DNA of 64,000 nt, from the NCBI RefSeq assembly GCF_000191885.1, contig NZ_AEWI01000012.1, positions 1-64,000 on the forward strand. Reading direction: 5' to 3'. The position numbers were made by a program, and so were the translations under genes. This stretch comes from Anaerophaga thermohalophila DSM 12881. Lineage in GTDB: Bacteria; Bacteroidota; Bacteroidia; Bacteroidales; Marinilabiliaceae. Below, piece by piece: positions 1 to 9,728 of the stretch (position 1 is its first letter; each line of letters begins with the position of its first letter). The notes under the pieces are model-generated. The model was not told the origin of the DNA and made no database searches. It saw only the letters and a list, made by a program, of their open reading frames with translations.

Positions 1-132
1 GAATGACAGACTGTCTAATGTCATTCTGAGGAGGTAACGACGAAGAATCTGTTACCTGTTTTTGGTTTCTTAGATGATTAAAGGTTAATTATACATGTTC
101 TTTTGTGACAATTTTTGTCATGCTCGTTTCAA
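1..132. repeat. Dispersed repeat copy (pair with 60826-60962)
   Basis: This stretch is nearly identical to 60826-60962. Both contain half of a palindrome ending in GACGAAGAATCTGTT, followed by a TGATGATTA-containing spacer and then TTCTTTTGTGAC...TCATGCTCGTTTCA. The last part is the right half of the REP-like hairpin also seen at 28969-29132. The window cuts the left arm of the first palindrome. No coding potential is visible. Confidence 0.75.
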
Positions 133-153
133 TAGGTTTTCGGCATAGTGGAT

Positions 154-318
154 AATCCGGAGTATGCTGATCCCCTAATCCGGCAAGAAAATCCGCCATT
201 TTTATAGCAAAAAAGCATGTCATTCCGGCGGATGCTGATCCCAATCAAGTAAAAATCCGGAGCATGTTGACCCCCTTGAGAGTTTCGTCCTTTCAGGATT
301 CCGGAGCATATTGACCCC
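154..318. mobile_element. Cluster of four 20-bp repeats, possible IS21-type end
   Basis: Four direct copies of a motif close to TCCGGAGCATGTTGACCCC lie at about 154-174, 222-242, 254-275 and 298-318. Multiple spaced terminal repeats are typical of IS21-family ends, where they bind the IstA transposase, and CCGGAG/TGACCCC-type ends occur in Bacteroidota IS21 elements (from memory). No istA or istB gene is in the window, so this would be an orphan end or the edge of an element lying to the left. It could equally be another repeat family. Confidence 0.4.
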
Positions 319-415
319 TTTCTGTAGTTATTAGTAGTTTAGCCCACATTGCAGCTATAGTTTCATAACTCCCAATTTTTCTGACAGGGCTTGCTTTTTG
401 AAAATACAGGAAGCC

Positions 416-1747
416 TTACTCCATATTTTCAATAATGGCTGATTTCAGTATTGTTACCCCGGCAGATAAATCTTCCCTGGAAATTGTTAATGCAGGAGAC
501 AACTGAATAACATTGCCCTGCGACACCTTAAAACTCAGTCCTTGTTTTAAGCATTGGTACATCACTTTCTCCGCCAGATCAACAGCTTTTTCTTTTGTGG
601 CAATGTTTTCTACCAATTCAACTCCCCACAGCAACCCCTTTCCCCTGACATCCCCAATTTTAGGACACAACTCTTTCAAAGCGTCCATTTGATCAGCCAT
701 AAACTGCTCATCATCTACAACTTTCTTAAGAATTTGATTTTCTTCAATAAATTCAAGGGTCGCCAGTCCGGCAGCACATCCCAGAGGATTTTTCTCAAAC
801 GTATAATGTCCCAAAGAAATATGTCCGGCTACATTATATTCCTCCCGGCAAACCATAGCTGCCATTGGTATCAAACCGCCACCAAGACCTTTGCCAAGAC
901 ACAAAATATCGGGGACAATTCCGTAATGCTCAAACGCAAACATTTTACCAGTTCGTCCCATCGCGATGGGTATTTCATCCAGGATCAATAAAACGCCATG
1001 CTTGTCACAAATTTCGCGTACCCTTTGCCAGTATTGTAAAGAAGGTATCTGAACATCTGTGTTGCGAATGGTTTCGGCCACAAAAGCACCAATATCACCC
1101 TCTTTTTCAATAACATATTCCAAATAGTCGGCATATTTCAGTTGGTCCCCTTCATTATCGCCGAAAAAACCACGATATGTAGCTGGTGGCGGGATGCGGA
1201 TTACGCCAGGCATCATGGGCCCCATATCCTGTCTAAAAACCGATTCTCCCCCAACCGATATAGCATCGAGAGAAGCTCCGTGAAACGAATCCCAGAGAGA
1301 AACAACTTTATGTTTGCCGGTAACTACCCGGGCAAGTTTCAAAGCCATCCCGATTGCAGATGTGCCTCCTGGAGCAAATAATACTCTGCTAAGCGGATCG
1401 GGCAACAATCCGGTTAACCGTTGAGCAAAATCTATCGCCACCTGGTTGGTATATCGCCTTGGGGAAAACGGGAGACGAACCATTTGTTCCATTACTTTTT
1501 GTACGACATATTCATTGCCATACCCGATTTGGTGAACATTATTGCCATGAAAATCGAGAATTTCCCGCCCCGACAGAGTTTTCAAACTGCTGTTTTTACA
1601 GGATTCCACGACTTCCATACAAGGAGAGGACATGGATTGATGCAGAAAAACTGCAGCGTCTTCTTCCAGCAATCTGCGTGTTGACGGATCCAGTGATTCA
1701 ATCCATTTGGCTCTTTTCGGTGTTTGATTAATATCTCCTTCGATCAT
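416..1747 (-). CDS. Class III PLP enzyme, PbfA-like (1-hydroxy-2-aminoethylphosphonate ammonia-lyase)
   Basis: This is a fold-type I, class III aminotransferase-like enzyme. From the chosen ATG (443 aa) the visible elements are the phosphate-binding GGTSA (about 127-131), the cofactor-contacting Asp in LILDEIP (about 257) and the Schiff-base Lys in LGKGLGGG (about 286). The stretches GNNVHQIGYGN, RRYTNQ and LWDSFHGASLDAISVGGE resemble PbfA, a PLP lyase that turns (R)-1-hydroxy-2-aminoethylphosphonate into phosphonoacetaldehyde and ammonia and clusters with PhnW/PhnX. The locus here contains phnW and a phosphonatase-like gene, which supports that role. The reading frame is open 17 codons further to a TTG, but the ATG at 1747 is preferred. 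A generic omega-transaminase remains possible. Confidence 0.68.
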   Translation of the reverse strand: MIEGDINQTPKRAKWIESLDPSTRRLLEEDAAVFLHQSMSSPCMEVVESCKNSSLKTLSGREILDFHGNNVHQIGYGNEYVVQKVMEQMVRLPFSPRRYTNQVAIDFAQRLTGLLPDPLSRVLFAPGGTSAIGMALKLARVVTGKHKVVSLWDSFHGASLDAISVGGESVFRQDMGPMMPGVIRIPPPATYRGFFGDNEGDQLKYADYLEYVIEKEGDIGAFVAETIRNTDVQIPSLQYWQRVREICDKHGVLLILDEIPIAMGRTGKMFAFEHYGIVPDILCLGKGLGGGLIPMAAMVCREEYNVAGHISLGHYTFEKNPLGCAAGLATLEFIEENQILKKVVDDEQFMADQMDALKELCPKIGDVRGKGLLWGVELVENIATKEKAVDLAEKVMYQCLKQGLSFKVSQGNVIQLSPALTISREDLSAGVTILKSAIIENME

Positions 1748-1833
1748 GTTAGAATTTTTTTTAGCGGACTCATCTTTCGAAACAAAAGAACCCCTCAATG
1801 CCAGACGGCATAAGGGGAAATAAAAGAGTAATC

Positions 1834-2043
1834 AGTATCTTTCCATGAAGTACCATTTGCGGTGTTACGTTTGCCGCCAAAATACTCATCCCGAAGTAGC
1901 TTTTGTAAGATTTTTCTTAATAAAAAACCAACAAGAAGCACATTCGGGACTCCGTTTTTGGCGGCTTCGCAAGCCTTGCAACCGACATTTTCTGAACAGA
2001 CACATTATAAGTAAAAACATTCCCGACTTTATAGACGGGCACT
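1834..2043. mobile_element. ~210-bp MITE-like element (AGTG...CACT family), copy A
   Basis: This matches the reverse complement of 32147-32354 over its whole length, including a conserved core GAAGCACATTCGGG and GTAGCTTTTGTAAG. Its right end TTTATAGACGGGCACT pairs imperfectly with the left end, so the element has degenerate terminal inverted repeats. It is non-coding and lies upstream of the PbfA-like gene. Partial copies sit at 7085-7140 and 27378-27402. Confidence 0.65.
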
Positions 2044-2074
2044 GATTAAATCACTTACCTGCAATTGCAAAAAC

Positions 2075-3166
2075 CTATAAATCAGTAAGATTAATGGACA
2101 GGGTTTTGTTGGTTCCGGTAAACATGTTTGTTACCCCGGCACTTTTCGCGTCATCGGGAAGTGTTAAATACACCTCAGCCAATGCAGGAATTGTAAACTG
2201 CTGACCGCTCTCATACGACAAATAAAACGGCATATCGGCCACGTTCTTTATCCTGAATACTTTTTGGTTTTTATCTTTGTGTCCGGTATTCCTGATCTCA
2301 ACAGAAGCCTCAAAAAAAGCTTTCAACAACTCTTCGGGTCCGGCCATTTTATCATCAAACCAGGCAATGGTGCGACGGTCAAACATGGCTTCCTTGATAG
2401 CTTGCTGAGTTCGTTCTGTGGCAAAAACAAGTGTCATGGGACGATGTCCGTTTTCCACATCATAATAATGGGCATTGACATCGTGAATATCGGAATTCCC
2501 TATCATGGCAAGTTCTTTGTCCAGGCACCAATCGATTACTATCGGATACCATTCTTTTTCGTTGAAAACCTCTATCCCATGTATGTAGCCTTTCTCATAC
2601 CAGTCCTGATGCATATCCATCCATACACAGGTATCCGGCTGCTGGGCCTTCCATCCCGGATGATTCCACAATACAAAACCGCCCTGGTTTATGGCAGCGC
2701 GTACCGCATCTTCCGGGTCGGGAGTGTCAAGGGCATTGACATCCTCAAGAAACAAACCGTTAAGATGTCCGGGAGGCATATCTCGAGTTATCTCTCCACC
2801 GCGAATAAGGATAATATCTTTTTGCTCAGCCACAGGCAATGCTATTTCATAAGGCGAATTGTGATTACCTTTTACATATTCGCGATGGGGCCTGTGCTCA
2901 ATATGATCGGTAATAGATATGGCATCAAGCCCTTCTTCCCATGCCTCCCTGACCCGGGTAGCAGGCCAAACAATACCGTCCGAAAAAATCGTGTGCATGT
3001 GAAAGTCACATTTCAGGGTTTTATAGCCAGGGATATCAGGCAGTTGTATTTCTTTCCTGACCGATGGTTTTTTCATGTGCGATAATTGCATATTATTCAC
3101 ATTCTGTGACCAGCTCTGTAAAGCAATAAGGCTGATTATTGCTGACAAAAAAATAAGTTTTTTCAT
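2075..3166 (-). CDS. Secreted PHP-domain phosphoesterase
   Basis: A 363-aa protein with a Sec signal peptide (MKKLIFLSAIISLIALQSWSQ) followed by a PHP metal-dependent phosphoesterase domain. Metal-ligand motifs visible are CDFHMHTIFSDG, ITDHIEHRP, a central NHPGWK and IGNSDIHD. The C-terminal ~80 residues look like a small beta domain. PHP enzymes hydrolyse phosphoesters with two or three divalent metals, and several secreted ones are phosphodiesterases. The position between the SusD gene and the PbfA-like gene suggests, by inference, a periplasmic role in freeing aminoethylphosphonate or phosphate from an ester-linked glycan or lipid. The gene is separated from susD by a clear terminator, so it probably has its own promoter. 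Substrate is unknown. Confidence 0.75.
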   Translation of the reverse strand: MKKLIFLSAIISLIALQSWSQNVNNMQLSHMKKPSVRKEIQLPDIPGYKTLKCDFHMHTIFSDGIVWPATRVREAWEEGLDAISITDHIEHRPHREYVKGNHNSPYEIALPVAEQKDIILIRGGEITRDMPPGHLNGLFLEDVNALDTPDPEDAVRAAINQGGFVLWNHPGWKAQQPDTCVWMDMHQDWYEKGYIHGIEVFNEKEWYPIVIDWCLDKELAMIGNSDIHDVNAHYYDVENGHRPMTLVFATERTQQAIKEAMFDRRTIAWFDDKMAGPEELLKAFFEASVEIRNTGHKDKNQKVFRIKNVADMPFYLSYESGQQFTIPALAEVYLTLPDDAKSAGVTNMFTGTNKTLSINLTDL

Positions 3167-3271
3167 AATATAAGATATTTTGAATTATTGATTTTGAAAT
3201 TCTTCGTTAAATATTTTGGGGTGCCGAAGAAGTCAGCGAATTAAGCGAAATTATTGAAAAGGTCTTCATAA

Positions 3272-3314
3272 CAAAAAAAGTTTAAACCCGGCAAGCCCAA
3301 TTGCCTGCCGGGTT
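3272..3314 (-). terminator. Rho-independent terminator after susD-like gene
   Basis: Arms AACCCGGCA (3285-3293) and TGCCGGGTT (3306-3314) form a 9-bp GC-rich stem. On the minus strand this is followed by a run of seven T (3273-3279). It lies just after the stop codon of the SusD-like gene and closes that transcription unit. Confidence 0.85.
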
Positions 3315-3331
3315 GGATACAAGAAGACAAC

Positions 3332-4849
3332 TTATTTATTTTCCCACCAAACAGGAGTCCAGTAGTCATAATTGCCAACACTTCCGGCCTGCCTGACAGC
3401 GGCCTCATCATGATTCTTAAGATTCAAAGCCTGCTCTTCATCCGGATAAAGGAACCGGCTGGGATAAACATCTCTGTTGGCATCAGGCCCGGGTTCGATA
3501 ACCCGCGGGAAACCGGTTCTCTTAAATTCACAAAATCCCTGATAATCGGTATAAAAGAGAGCGAGCCATTTTTGTGTAATAATGGTTTCCACTGACCCGT
3601 CAAAAGCTACCGGTACCGAAACTTCCTGAGATGTTGAGGTTCTGAGCAAATAATCTTCAGGCATTTCAACATTCCAATAATCAAAGCTCAGAATGATGCC
3701 GGTCTCATAGTGGGTTTGAGCATTAGCGACAGCGCCCACTTCAGGGAAACGCACAGCGGCCTCGGCAATAATGAAGTGAACTTCGGCAGCTGTCATAACG
3801 ATTCCCCGGGCTGCATTAGGCTCAAAATAAAAAATCTCAGGATTGATTTTGGAAATATTGGCGGGGCCCCCTTTATATTCATAAGCACTGCCATCAACCA
3901 TACCATTAATCATTCCCGAATATTCCGGTGTTTCTTCATTCCTGGATGCCTCAGTCGGAGCAAACCACGTCATTTGGCGGGGATCATCATAAGCCTCCAA
4001 AACTTTTTCCACGGTTTCACTCATTCTGTATTCATCATATGAACCCACCCGGTGGCCCGATTGCTGCGAACGAGGATGAACATTGGGATAAGAAGTCGTG
4101 TATTCCAAAGCCACATTATAGCTGTTATTTTCAATTAACGGATATTTGACCGGGTTTGAAATTATGGCAGCCATTTTTCCTTCTACATCGATAGAGGTTT
4201 GCCCGACCATGTTTGATAAACGCATAAGAGCTCTTAGTTGCAGAGAATTGGCAAAACGCCTCCAGTTGTCCAAATCGCCGTTCAAAAGAATGTCACCTTT
4301 TACTACGTTCAGTCCCGAAGCTGACAGCAGATTATTGGCTTCCTCCAAATCATTAAGGATGGATGCATAAATCTCTTCCTGCTCATCGTAAACAGGGGCA
4401 AAAACATCACCATTCTTTCCCTTTAAAGCTTCCGAATAAGGAATGTCTCCCCACATATCTGTGGCAATCTGAAACATCCAACTCTTGAGGATCAACGAAA
4501 TGGCCTGGTAACTATTGTTCTCCGTTTCTTCAGCAATGCTCTTAAGGTTATTGGCCTCTCTGGCCGACCGGTAGATGGTAGACCAGGTTCCGGAGCTTGT
4601 CCCCCACTCAAACTGATCAAAGGCAGTAAAAACAATTTTGGCAGAATACTGTGCCATCACATTTCCTTCGCCCCATGCATCATTCACCATAGTATTCACC
4701 ATATTTCGCTCAATACCTGTAAGCAACAATTCAGGGTTATTACTGATATTCTCGGGGGCATTCGGGTTAACATTCATATTCCCCAAATCATCACAGCCAA
4801 AGGCACCAATCAGCAAAAAGGCCCAAAGTATTATTGTTTTAATATTCAT
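3332..4849 (-). CDS. SusD/RagB-family outer-membrane lipoprotein (SusD-like_2 type)
   Basis: A 505-aa lipoprotein with a signal peptide ending in a lipobox (LLIGAFGC, Cys about 19), then NVNPNAPENISNNPELLL, typical of the SusD-like_2 subgroup. SusD homologues cap a SusC TonB-dependent barrel and capture ligand at the cell surface. The protein is full length for the family. It lies 26 bp downstream of a SusC-type gene that is truncated at its N-terminus, so the pair may no longer work in this genome unless another SusC serves it. Context with phosphonate enzymes points to a phosphonate-bearing oligomer or conjugate as ligand; that is inference, since SusD sequence does not reveal the ligand. 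Confidence 0.9.
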   Translation of the reverse strand: MNIKTIILWAFLLIGAFGCDDLGNMNVNPNAPENISNNPELLLTGIERNMVNTMVNDAWGEGNVMAQYSAKIVFTAFDQFEWGTSSGTWSTIYRSAREANNLKSIAEETENNSYQAISLILKSWMFQIATDMWGDIPYSEALKGKNGDVFAPVYDEQEEIYASILNDLEEANNLLSASGLNVVKGDILLNGDLDNWRRFANSLQLRALMRLSNMVGQTSIDVEGKMAAIISNPVKYPLIENNSYNVALEYTTSYPNVHPRSQQSGHRVGSYDEYRMSETVEKVLEAYDDPRQMTWFAPTEASRNEETPEYSGMINGMVDGSAYEYKGGPANISKINPEIFYFEPNAARGIVMTAAEVHFIIAEAAVRFPEVGAVANAQTHYETGIILSFDYWNVEMPEDYLLRTSTSQEVSVPVAFDGSVETIITQKWLALFYTDYQGFCEFKRTGFPRVIEPGPDANRDVYPSRFLYPDEEQALNLKNHDEAAVRQAGSVGNYDYWTPVWWENK

Positions 4850-4875
4850 CGTTTTATGCTTTTAAAGTCCAACAA

Positions 4876-6522
4876 TTAGAATGTAAGGTTCACGTTAAAC
4901 CCAATGCTTCGCAGCGATGGCATACTGTAATCTTCCACCCCGGGGATCAGGTATTGCCCGCTCATACCGAAAGTCTCGGGGTCACCATGCGGAAAATCCG
5001 TCCATAAAAACAAGTTACGCCCAATAACAGAGACTTTAGCGGTTTCGACAGGGGTATTTTTAAGTACTCTGGCAGGTACTTTATAGCCCAGTTTTACTTC
5101 ACGTAATTTGAGATAAGTGGCATCGTACATACCTTCTTCTTCATTTTGGCGTTTATAACGCTTATTGTGATAGGACGATGCCTGCACCATCACATCATTT
5201 TCCACCAGATTACCCTGATTGTCGTACATCCAGCCGTCTGCAATCAAGCCATCGTAATAAGTCACTGTTTCACCTGCACTGTTGGTGGCTTCCCGGGGCA
5301 GCCCGCTGTCTTTTATTCCAGGATGCGCGCCACCATTTTTCTGATCTCGTCCCCATAACGTCTCCTCAATATTTCCGGAGGTAGCTGCAATCAGGCGTGT
5401 TGAAGAAAAAAGATCTCCGCCCTGGCTCCAATCCAGCAGAGCACTCAATGTGACATTGCCAAAAGAAAACTCATTGGTAAATCCCAGTTTAAAATCCGGA
5501 TTGTAATTACCTATCTGTTTCAGCCGGTTATCTTCAACGGGAAGTCCATCCTGTAGGATTAAGCGTCCATCGGTATGTTTTTGGAGTCCTGTTCCGAAAA
5601 TAGCTCCCATCTCTTCGCCTTCTTTGGCAATAATGGTTACCCGGTTACCGGCAATGGTATAAGAATCTATGCCTTCTGCCAGTTCATCAACAATGGTTTT
5701 ATTGGTGGAGTAATTTGCCGTTGCAGTCCAGGAAAAGTCTTTTATTTTAGCAACTGTACCGGTAATAAGCAATTCAATTCCACTACTGGTTATTTGTCCA
5801 GCATTAATCCACTTTTTTGAATACCCCGTTGAAATAGGCAGGTTAGTCGCAATAATCTGATTCTTATTTACATTCTCATAGTAAGTAAAATCAATGCCTA
5901 ACCGGTTGTTGAAAAAGAAAAGATCCGTCCCTATCTCATACGAAGACGCCTTCTCCGGCTTGAGTTCGATATTAGCAATAGAGGAAGACTCCGATGCAAT
6001 AAGATTATCACCCCACGGCGTATCAAAAATATAGGTGTCGGATAAATTATATGGATCTGTATCGTTTCCTACCTGGGCATATCCGGCTCTTAGTTTGGCA
6101 AATGAAATAAATGCGGGCAGTTCAAACATATCGGATAGAACCATACTGGTAGTTACTGACGGGTAGAAGTACGAGTTATTGGAACCGGGTAATGTACTCG
6201 ACCAGTCGTTTCGTCCGGTAAGTTCCAAAAAGAATCGCTCCTTGTAAGACAAAATAGCCAATCCGTAAAGACTTCTGATTTCTTTCTCATATCGGCGCAT
6301 GTCCGAGGCTAATGGCACATCAGTATTGGAAAAATTATAAACACCCGGAATAACCAGTTGATTGGCGCTAAGTGCACTGTAATGATCTTTCTGGTTCATG
6401 ATGTTACCGCCCAGAGAAGTATTGATCTGGAAGTTTCCCAGCGCTTTGGTGTATGACAATAGAAAATCGCTGTTTACTTCACGGAATATCACATTATCCT
6501 CGCGGTATTCTCTCAGGGGTAT
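4876..6522 (-). pseudogene. SusC-type TonB-dependent receptor, N-terminal half missing
   Basis: About 540 residues of the C-terminal beta-barrel of a SusC/RagA transporter are present, ending in the family-typical FNVNLTF. Intact SusC proteins are around 1000 aa with a signal peptide, carboxypeptidase-like domain, TonB box and plug, and none of these are here. SusC-like sequence can be read back to about PLREYREDN (near 6516), after which the frame meets a stop at 6529-6531. The DNA upstream encodes an unrelated 180-aa protein in another frame. The only early start in frame is a GTG at 6492. This is best explained by a deletion or mis-assembly with a breakpoint near 6516-6530; a homopolymer frameshift would not explain it. 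Confidence 0.8.
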
Positions 6523-7055
6523 ATCAGTTCAACCCTTGAGAATACATTCATAATTTCGGTAGCACTATCACTATTTTCCAGCTCGGACTCAAACCCGGGG
6601 GTTTCCTGAGAATAGATAGCAATAGCTACATCGAGCGCATGCTCAAATGTCTGGCCAAGCTGCCCGGCATTTTGAGCATTTCCTTCATAATTTATCTTTT
6701 TAAGATGTTTCTCCAGTTTGTTCAGTGCATTGTAAACCACAGGCTTTCGAATCACTGTTCGCATTGCAGGACTTCCGGGGCTGATAGGTGTTTGATAGGT
6801 GTATAAATTTTTAAACAGATAAAATTTCCGGGCAATATCTTCACCCAAATAATGTTTCCCTGCTTTGGAAACGGGAATTGACTCCCATTCAGATTTATCC
6901 GTAAAACTGAAAAACCGGAAATATTTGGTGGTATCTTCTGCACTACCCGAAACCGGACTTTCAGGTTCTTTCATCGTATCATTCCCGGTTGCTGAAATCA
7001 GACTGCAACCAAGAAAAACCATCAGTGAGACCAAAAATGTTTTCATAATTCTCAT
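6513..7055 (-). CDS. Exported 180-aa protein of unknown function
   Basis: I do not recognise this family. The N-terminus MKTFLVSLMVFLGCSLISATG is a signal peptide with a possible lipobox (FLGC), so the protein is probably periplasmic or a lipoprotein. The mature part is mixed and polar, with aromatic-rich TKYFRFFSF and a helical stretch around NALNKLEKHLKKINYEG, and it ends FSRVELIYP. Its last codons abut the SusC breakpoint near 6516, so its own C-terminus may be altered by the same event. It lies between phnW and susC on the same strand and may belong to that operon. An ATG nine bases further in is an alternative start. Confidence 0.55.
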   Translation of the reverse strand: MRIMKTFLVSLMVFLGCSLISATGNDTMKEPESPVSGSAEDTTKYFRFFSFTDKSEWESIPVSKAGKHYLGEDIARKFYLFKNLYTYQTPISPGSPAMRTVIRKPVVYNALNKLEKHLKKINYEGNAQNAGQLGQTFEHALDVAIAIYSQETPGFESELENSDSATEIMNVFSRVELIYP

Positions 7056-7084
7056 GTTTTAGATTAATTGTCTTCTTTTCGTAA

Positions 7085-7140
7085 ATATGTATTTTGGCGG
7101 CAAGCGTAACGCAGCAAATAGTACTTTATGGACAGATACT
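7085..7140. repeat. Left-end fragment of the ~210-bp MITE-like family
   Basis: On the minus strand AGTATCTGTCCATAAAGTAC and the following 35 bases match the start of the elements at 1834-2043 and (inverted) 32147-32354, then similarity stops after CCGCCAAAATACATA. The AG of its terminal AGT forms the last two bases of the phnW TAG stop codon. Confidence 0.6.
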
Positions 7141-8245
7141 ATTTAGTCATGAAAGACTTTATCGTTAAAATCAGTCTTTCTATATCCGGAATATGGACAT
7201 CTCCAATTGTTCCTATCCGAAAGCATTCGTAATGCGTGACCTTCCCGGGATATATCACAAACCCCTTTTGCTTAAGAGCGTCATAAAATTCCTGAAAGGA
7301 AAAATTATAGTCTCCTGGAAAAAGAAAAGTCGTAATAAACGGCGAATGAAACTGATCAGGCAAAAGAGGCATCAGTCCTAACTCCCGTAACCCATTAACC
7401 AGCAGAATCTGATTCGCCTGATAACGCTGATATCTTGCCACAGGGCCTCCTTCCTCGTCCAATTCGTTCAAGGCCTGAAGGAATGCTCTGACAACATGAG
7501 TCGGAGATGTAAACCGCCACTTGCCATCTCCCTGTTCCATGGTGTTCCATTGGTCATAAAGGTCTAATGAAAGCGACCGCGCCCGTCCCTTCAGTTTTTC
7601 CATTAATACTCTTCGGGCCACAACAAAGCCAAAACCGGGAACACCCTGAATACATTTATTGGCACTGCTTACAAGAAAATCAATGTTCCAGGCGCTGATA
7701 TCGAAAGGAAAGCCCCCAAAACTGCTCATGGCATCAACGATAAATATCTTTTGATGCTTTTTGACCACTTCGCCAATGTCACTGACAGGGTTCAGCATGC
7801 CGGTTGTTGTTTCGCAATGAACAACGGCCACATGAGTGATGTCAGGATTTTCAGCAAGCGTTTTTTCCGTTAGTTCTGCATTTACCGGTTCTGTTTCCGA
7901 AAACCGCAGAACACTATTTTCAATTTGCAGATAACCGGCAATTTGAAGCATACGTTCCCCGTAAGCGCCATTGATCAGAATCAGTAATTTTCCATCGTTG
8001 GGAATTACAGACCCTATTACCGACTCCACAGAGAAAGTACCACTCCCCTGCATCAGAGTACAGGTATATTCCGATGAGGTTTGTGTAGCCATATTAACAA
8101 TACGGCTTCGGATTTCCTTTACCAGATTATTATAATCCGTATCCCAGGTACACCAATCTCTCAACATTGCCGCCTTCACTGTTTTGGTCGTGGATAAGGG
8201 GCCTGGTGTTAAAAGCAGATAAGGATTATCTGGGTATTGTAGCAT
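7139..8245 (-). CDS. phnW: 2-aminoethylphosphonate--pyruvate transaminase
   Basis: A 368-aa class V PLP aminotransferase, the usual length for PhnW. Diagnostic stretches are [10 protein letters not shown] (about 11-20), [10 protein letters not shown] (29-38), the cofactor Asp in [11 protein letters not shown] (about 171) and the Schiff-base Lys in [13 protein letters not shown] (about 197). It transfers the amino group of 2-aminoethylphosphonate to pyruvate, giving phosphonoacetaldehyde and alanine. It overlaps the upstream DUF5690 transporter gene by 20 bp, so the two are co-transcribed from the promoter with the putative operator at 9563-9577. The TAG stop is completed by the end of a MITE fragment. 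Confidence 0.93.
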   Translation of the reverse strand: MLQYPDNPYLLLTPGPLSTTKTVKAAMLRDWCTWDTDYNNLVKEIRSRIVNMATQTSSEYTCTLMQGSGTFSVESVIGSVIPNDGKLLILINGAYGERMLQIAGYLQIENSVLRFSETEPVNAELTEKTLAENPDITHVAVVHCETTTGMLNPVSDIGEVVKKHQKIFIVDAMSSFGGFPFDISAWNIDFLVSSANKCIQGVPGFGFVVARRVLMEKLKGRARSLSLDLYDQWNTMEQGDGKWRFTSPTHVVRAFLQALNELDEEGGPVARYQRYQANQILLVNGLRELGLMPLLPDQFHSPFITTFLFPGDYNFSFQEFYDALKQKGFVIYPGKVTHYECFRIGTIGDVHIPDIERLILTIKSFMTK

Positions 8246-9551
8246 AGTCGTAATGTTTTGTGGTTAAAGGATATTCTAAACGATTGTATTTTCGCTGGAA
8301 CCATATACTGGAGGCAATCATTATTACCACTCCGGCTACCGATACATAATAAGAGCTGCTTAAAAAAAAGTCTGCCCACGAATCAGAAGGTGAAAGAATA
8401 TTTTTCAGCCCAAGAACACCAATGCTACTGAGATATCCGAAAGCATCAGCCAGGTACATCACATAACCGATGTTACTGCTATATTGAAAAGTGGCGATCA
8501 TTCGTTCGAACAGCAAGGCATTGAAAGGAATAAAAGCCATGTACAAACCCAAACCGGTTATTACAACCCAATAGAACCCTGAGATATGATTACCCTGAAA
8601 GAGTATCGACCCCATACCTATCAAAATAAAGCCGCCCATAACTATGAAAATGATAGAAAACAGGGCTTTTATATTGCTGCGGATAAAAGAAACCAGCCCC
8701 AGAGAAAAAAGAGCAATTAGTCCTACCGGAATTTCCGATTTCGTAAAAATCTCAGGATTATCTACATACCCAAGGTCATTCCATATCTCTACCGCAAAAT
8801 TATCTCTCATCTCCCTGAATATCATTAAAATAGAATATGCGCCAATTAACAACACAATGACTGTGGCGAAATGACGGAAGAAAGCCATTCTTTGTCTCTT
8901 GGTCATCGGCTTCCTCTCTGTTCGGAGAGCACGGTCTTCGGCAGTAGGTGAAGGAACTTTACTAAGGAGATAAAGAGAAATCAGCAATGGAAAAAAGAAT
9001 AGAAGACCGGTCACAAAAGGCATCCAGTATTCAGAAACATTCAAATCGAGCATAACCCATTTCCCAACTGATTTGACAATTCCTGATGCAAAAATGAAGC
9101 TGACGCTCAGTCCGGCTCCAAGCAACTCGGTATATTTCCGCCCTTCGAGATAGGCAAACACCAATCCCCAAATCATCCCCAACGGCAGACCATTTGTAAA
9201 TAAGAAGATAATTCTATAGGGAGACGGAACCAACCCGAAAAGGAATAAAGAAAGCCAGGACAAAACGATAAGCACCAATATGCCCGTAGCACGCTGTCCC
9301 GATTTCGTTTCAGACACTACCTTAATACCAATAAACTTCGAAAGGGTATAGCCTGCTACCTGAGCCGTGATAAACCATATCTTTTCATCTATTCCGAGAA
9401 ACTGCTCACCCTCAAAAGTAGCCACCGCAAAAGGTTTTCGGAATGCATACATGCAGGCATAAGTAGAAAAAGAGGCTACAATGACATAAACCACAAAAAC
9501 CCATTGGGGCTGTTTTTCTAACCATTGTTTTATATCAACTCTCAAAATCAT
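8226..9551 (-). CDS. DUF5690 MFS-like transporter, candidate aminoethylphosphonate permease
   Basis: An integral membrane protein with about twelve hydrophobic segments, of the DUF5690 family related to the major facilitator superfamily. A Tyr/Arg-rich start of helix 1 ([16 protein letters not shown]) and the loop [16 protein letters not shown] are characteristic. Being the first gene of an operon with phnW, it is the likely inner-membrane importer of aminoethylphosphonate or a related compound; this is inference from context. The frame opens at a TTG (9560), but ATG at 9551 is preferred because it is preceded by an AAAGAG ribosome-site-like sequence and starts 11 bp after the putative operator. 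Confidence 0.8.
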   Translation of the reverse strand: MILRVDIKQWLEKQPQWVFVVYVIVASFSTYACMYAFRKPFAVATFEGEQFLGIDEKIWFITAQVAGYTLSKFIGIKVVSETKSGQRATGILVLIVLSWLSLFLFGLVPSPYRIIFLFTNGLPLGMIWGLVFAYLEGRKYTELLGAGLSVSFIFASGIVKSVGKWVMLDLNVSEYWMPFVTGLLFFFPLLISLYLLSKVPSPTAEDRALRTERKPMTKRQRMAFFRHFATVIVLLIGAYSILMIFREMRDNFAVEIWNDLGYVDNPEIFTKSEIPVGLIALFSLGLVSFIRSNIKALFSIIFIVMGGFILIGMGSILFQGNHISGFYWVVITGLGLYMAFIPFNALLFERMIATFQYSSNIGYVMYLADAFGYLSSIGVLGLKNILSPSDSWADFFLSSSYYVSVAGVVIMIASSIWFQRKYNRLEYPLTTKHYDYATIPR

Positions 9552-9562
9552 CTCTTTCAAAG

Positions 9563-9577
9563 TTTACTATTAGTAAA
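9563..9577. promoter_or_regulatory. Putative operator O1 of the phosphonate regulator
   Basis: TTTACTATTAGTAAA is a 7-1-7 palindrome lying between the -7 box at 9587-9594 and the start of the DUF5690 gene. A 13/15 match with the same TTAGTAAA half sits at 9729-9743 before the divergent regulator. Position downstream of the promoter suits repression. Confidence 0.6.
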
Positions 9578-9586
9578 TTTATATTG

Positions 9587-9594
9587 CAAAACTA
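9587..9594 (-). promoter_or_regulatory. -7 box of the DUF5690-phnW operon
   Basis: On the minus strand TAGTTTTG fits the Bacteroidota -7 consensus TAnnTTTG, about 36 bases before the chosen ATG and just upstream of operator O1. A -33 element is not clear. Confidence 0.5.
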
Positions 9595-9692
9595 CGAGGG
9601 ATTTATGCCTTTTGTGTAAACCCTGTATTAAGGAATAATTAAGAACAAATTCGACACTTACATTTGATTTAAAGTAGTTTTAACAATATCTG

Positions 9693-9723
9693 TTGTGTTA
9701 TTAATTAGATTGATTTAAATTTG
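9693..9723 (+). promoter_or_regulatory. Promoter of the XRE-cupin regulator operon
   Basis: TTG at 9693-9695 and TAAATTTG at 9716-9723 match the Bacteroidota -33/-7 pattern with a 20-base spacer. The start codon is 37 bases downstream, and operator O2 lies between. Confidence 0.6.
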
Positions 9724-9728
9724 CAATG

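Noticed and set aside
1142-1731. Several plus-strand ORFs antisense to the PbfA-like gene
   Set aside because: They are shadow frames with no family resemblance, while the minus-strand frame has clear PLP-enzyme motifs.
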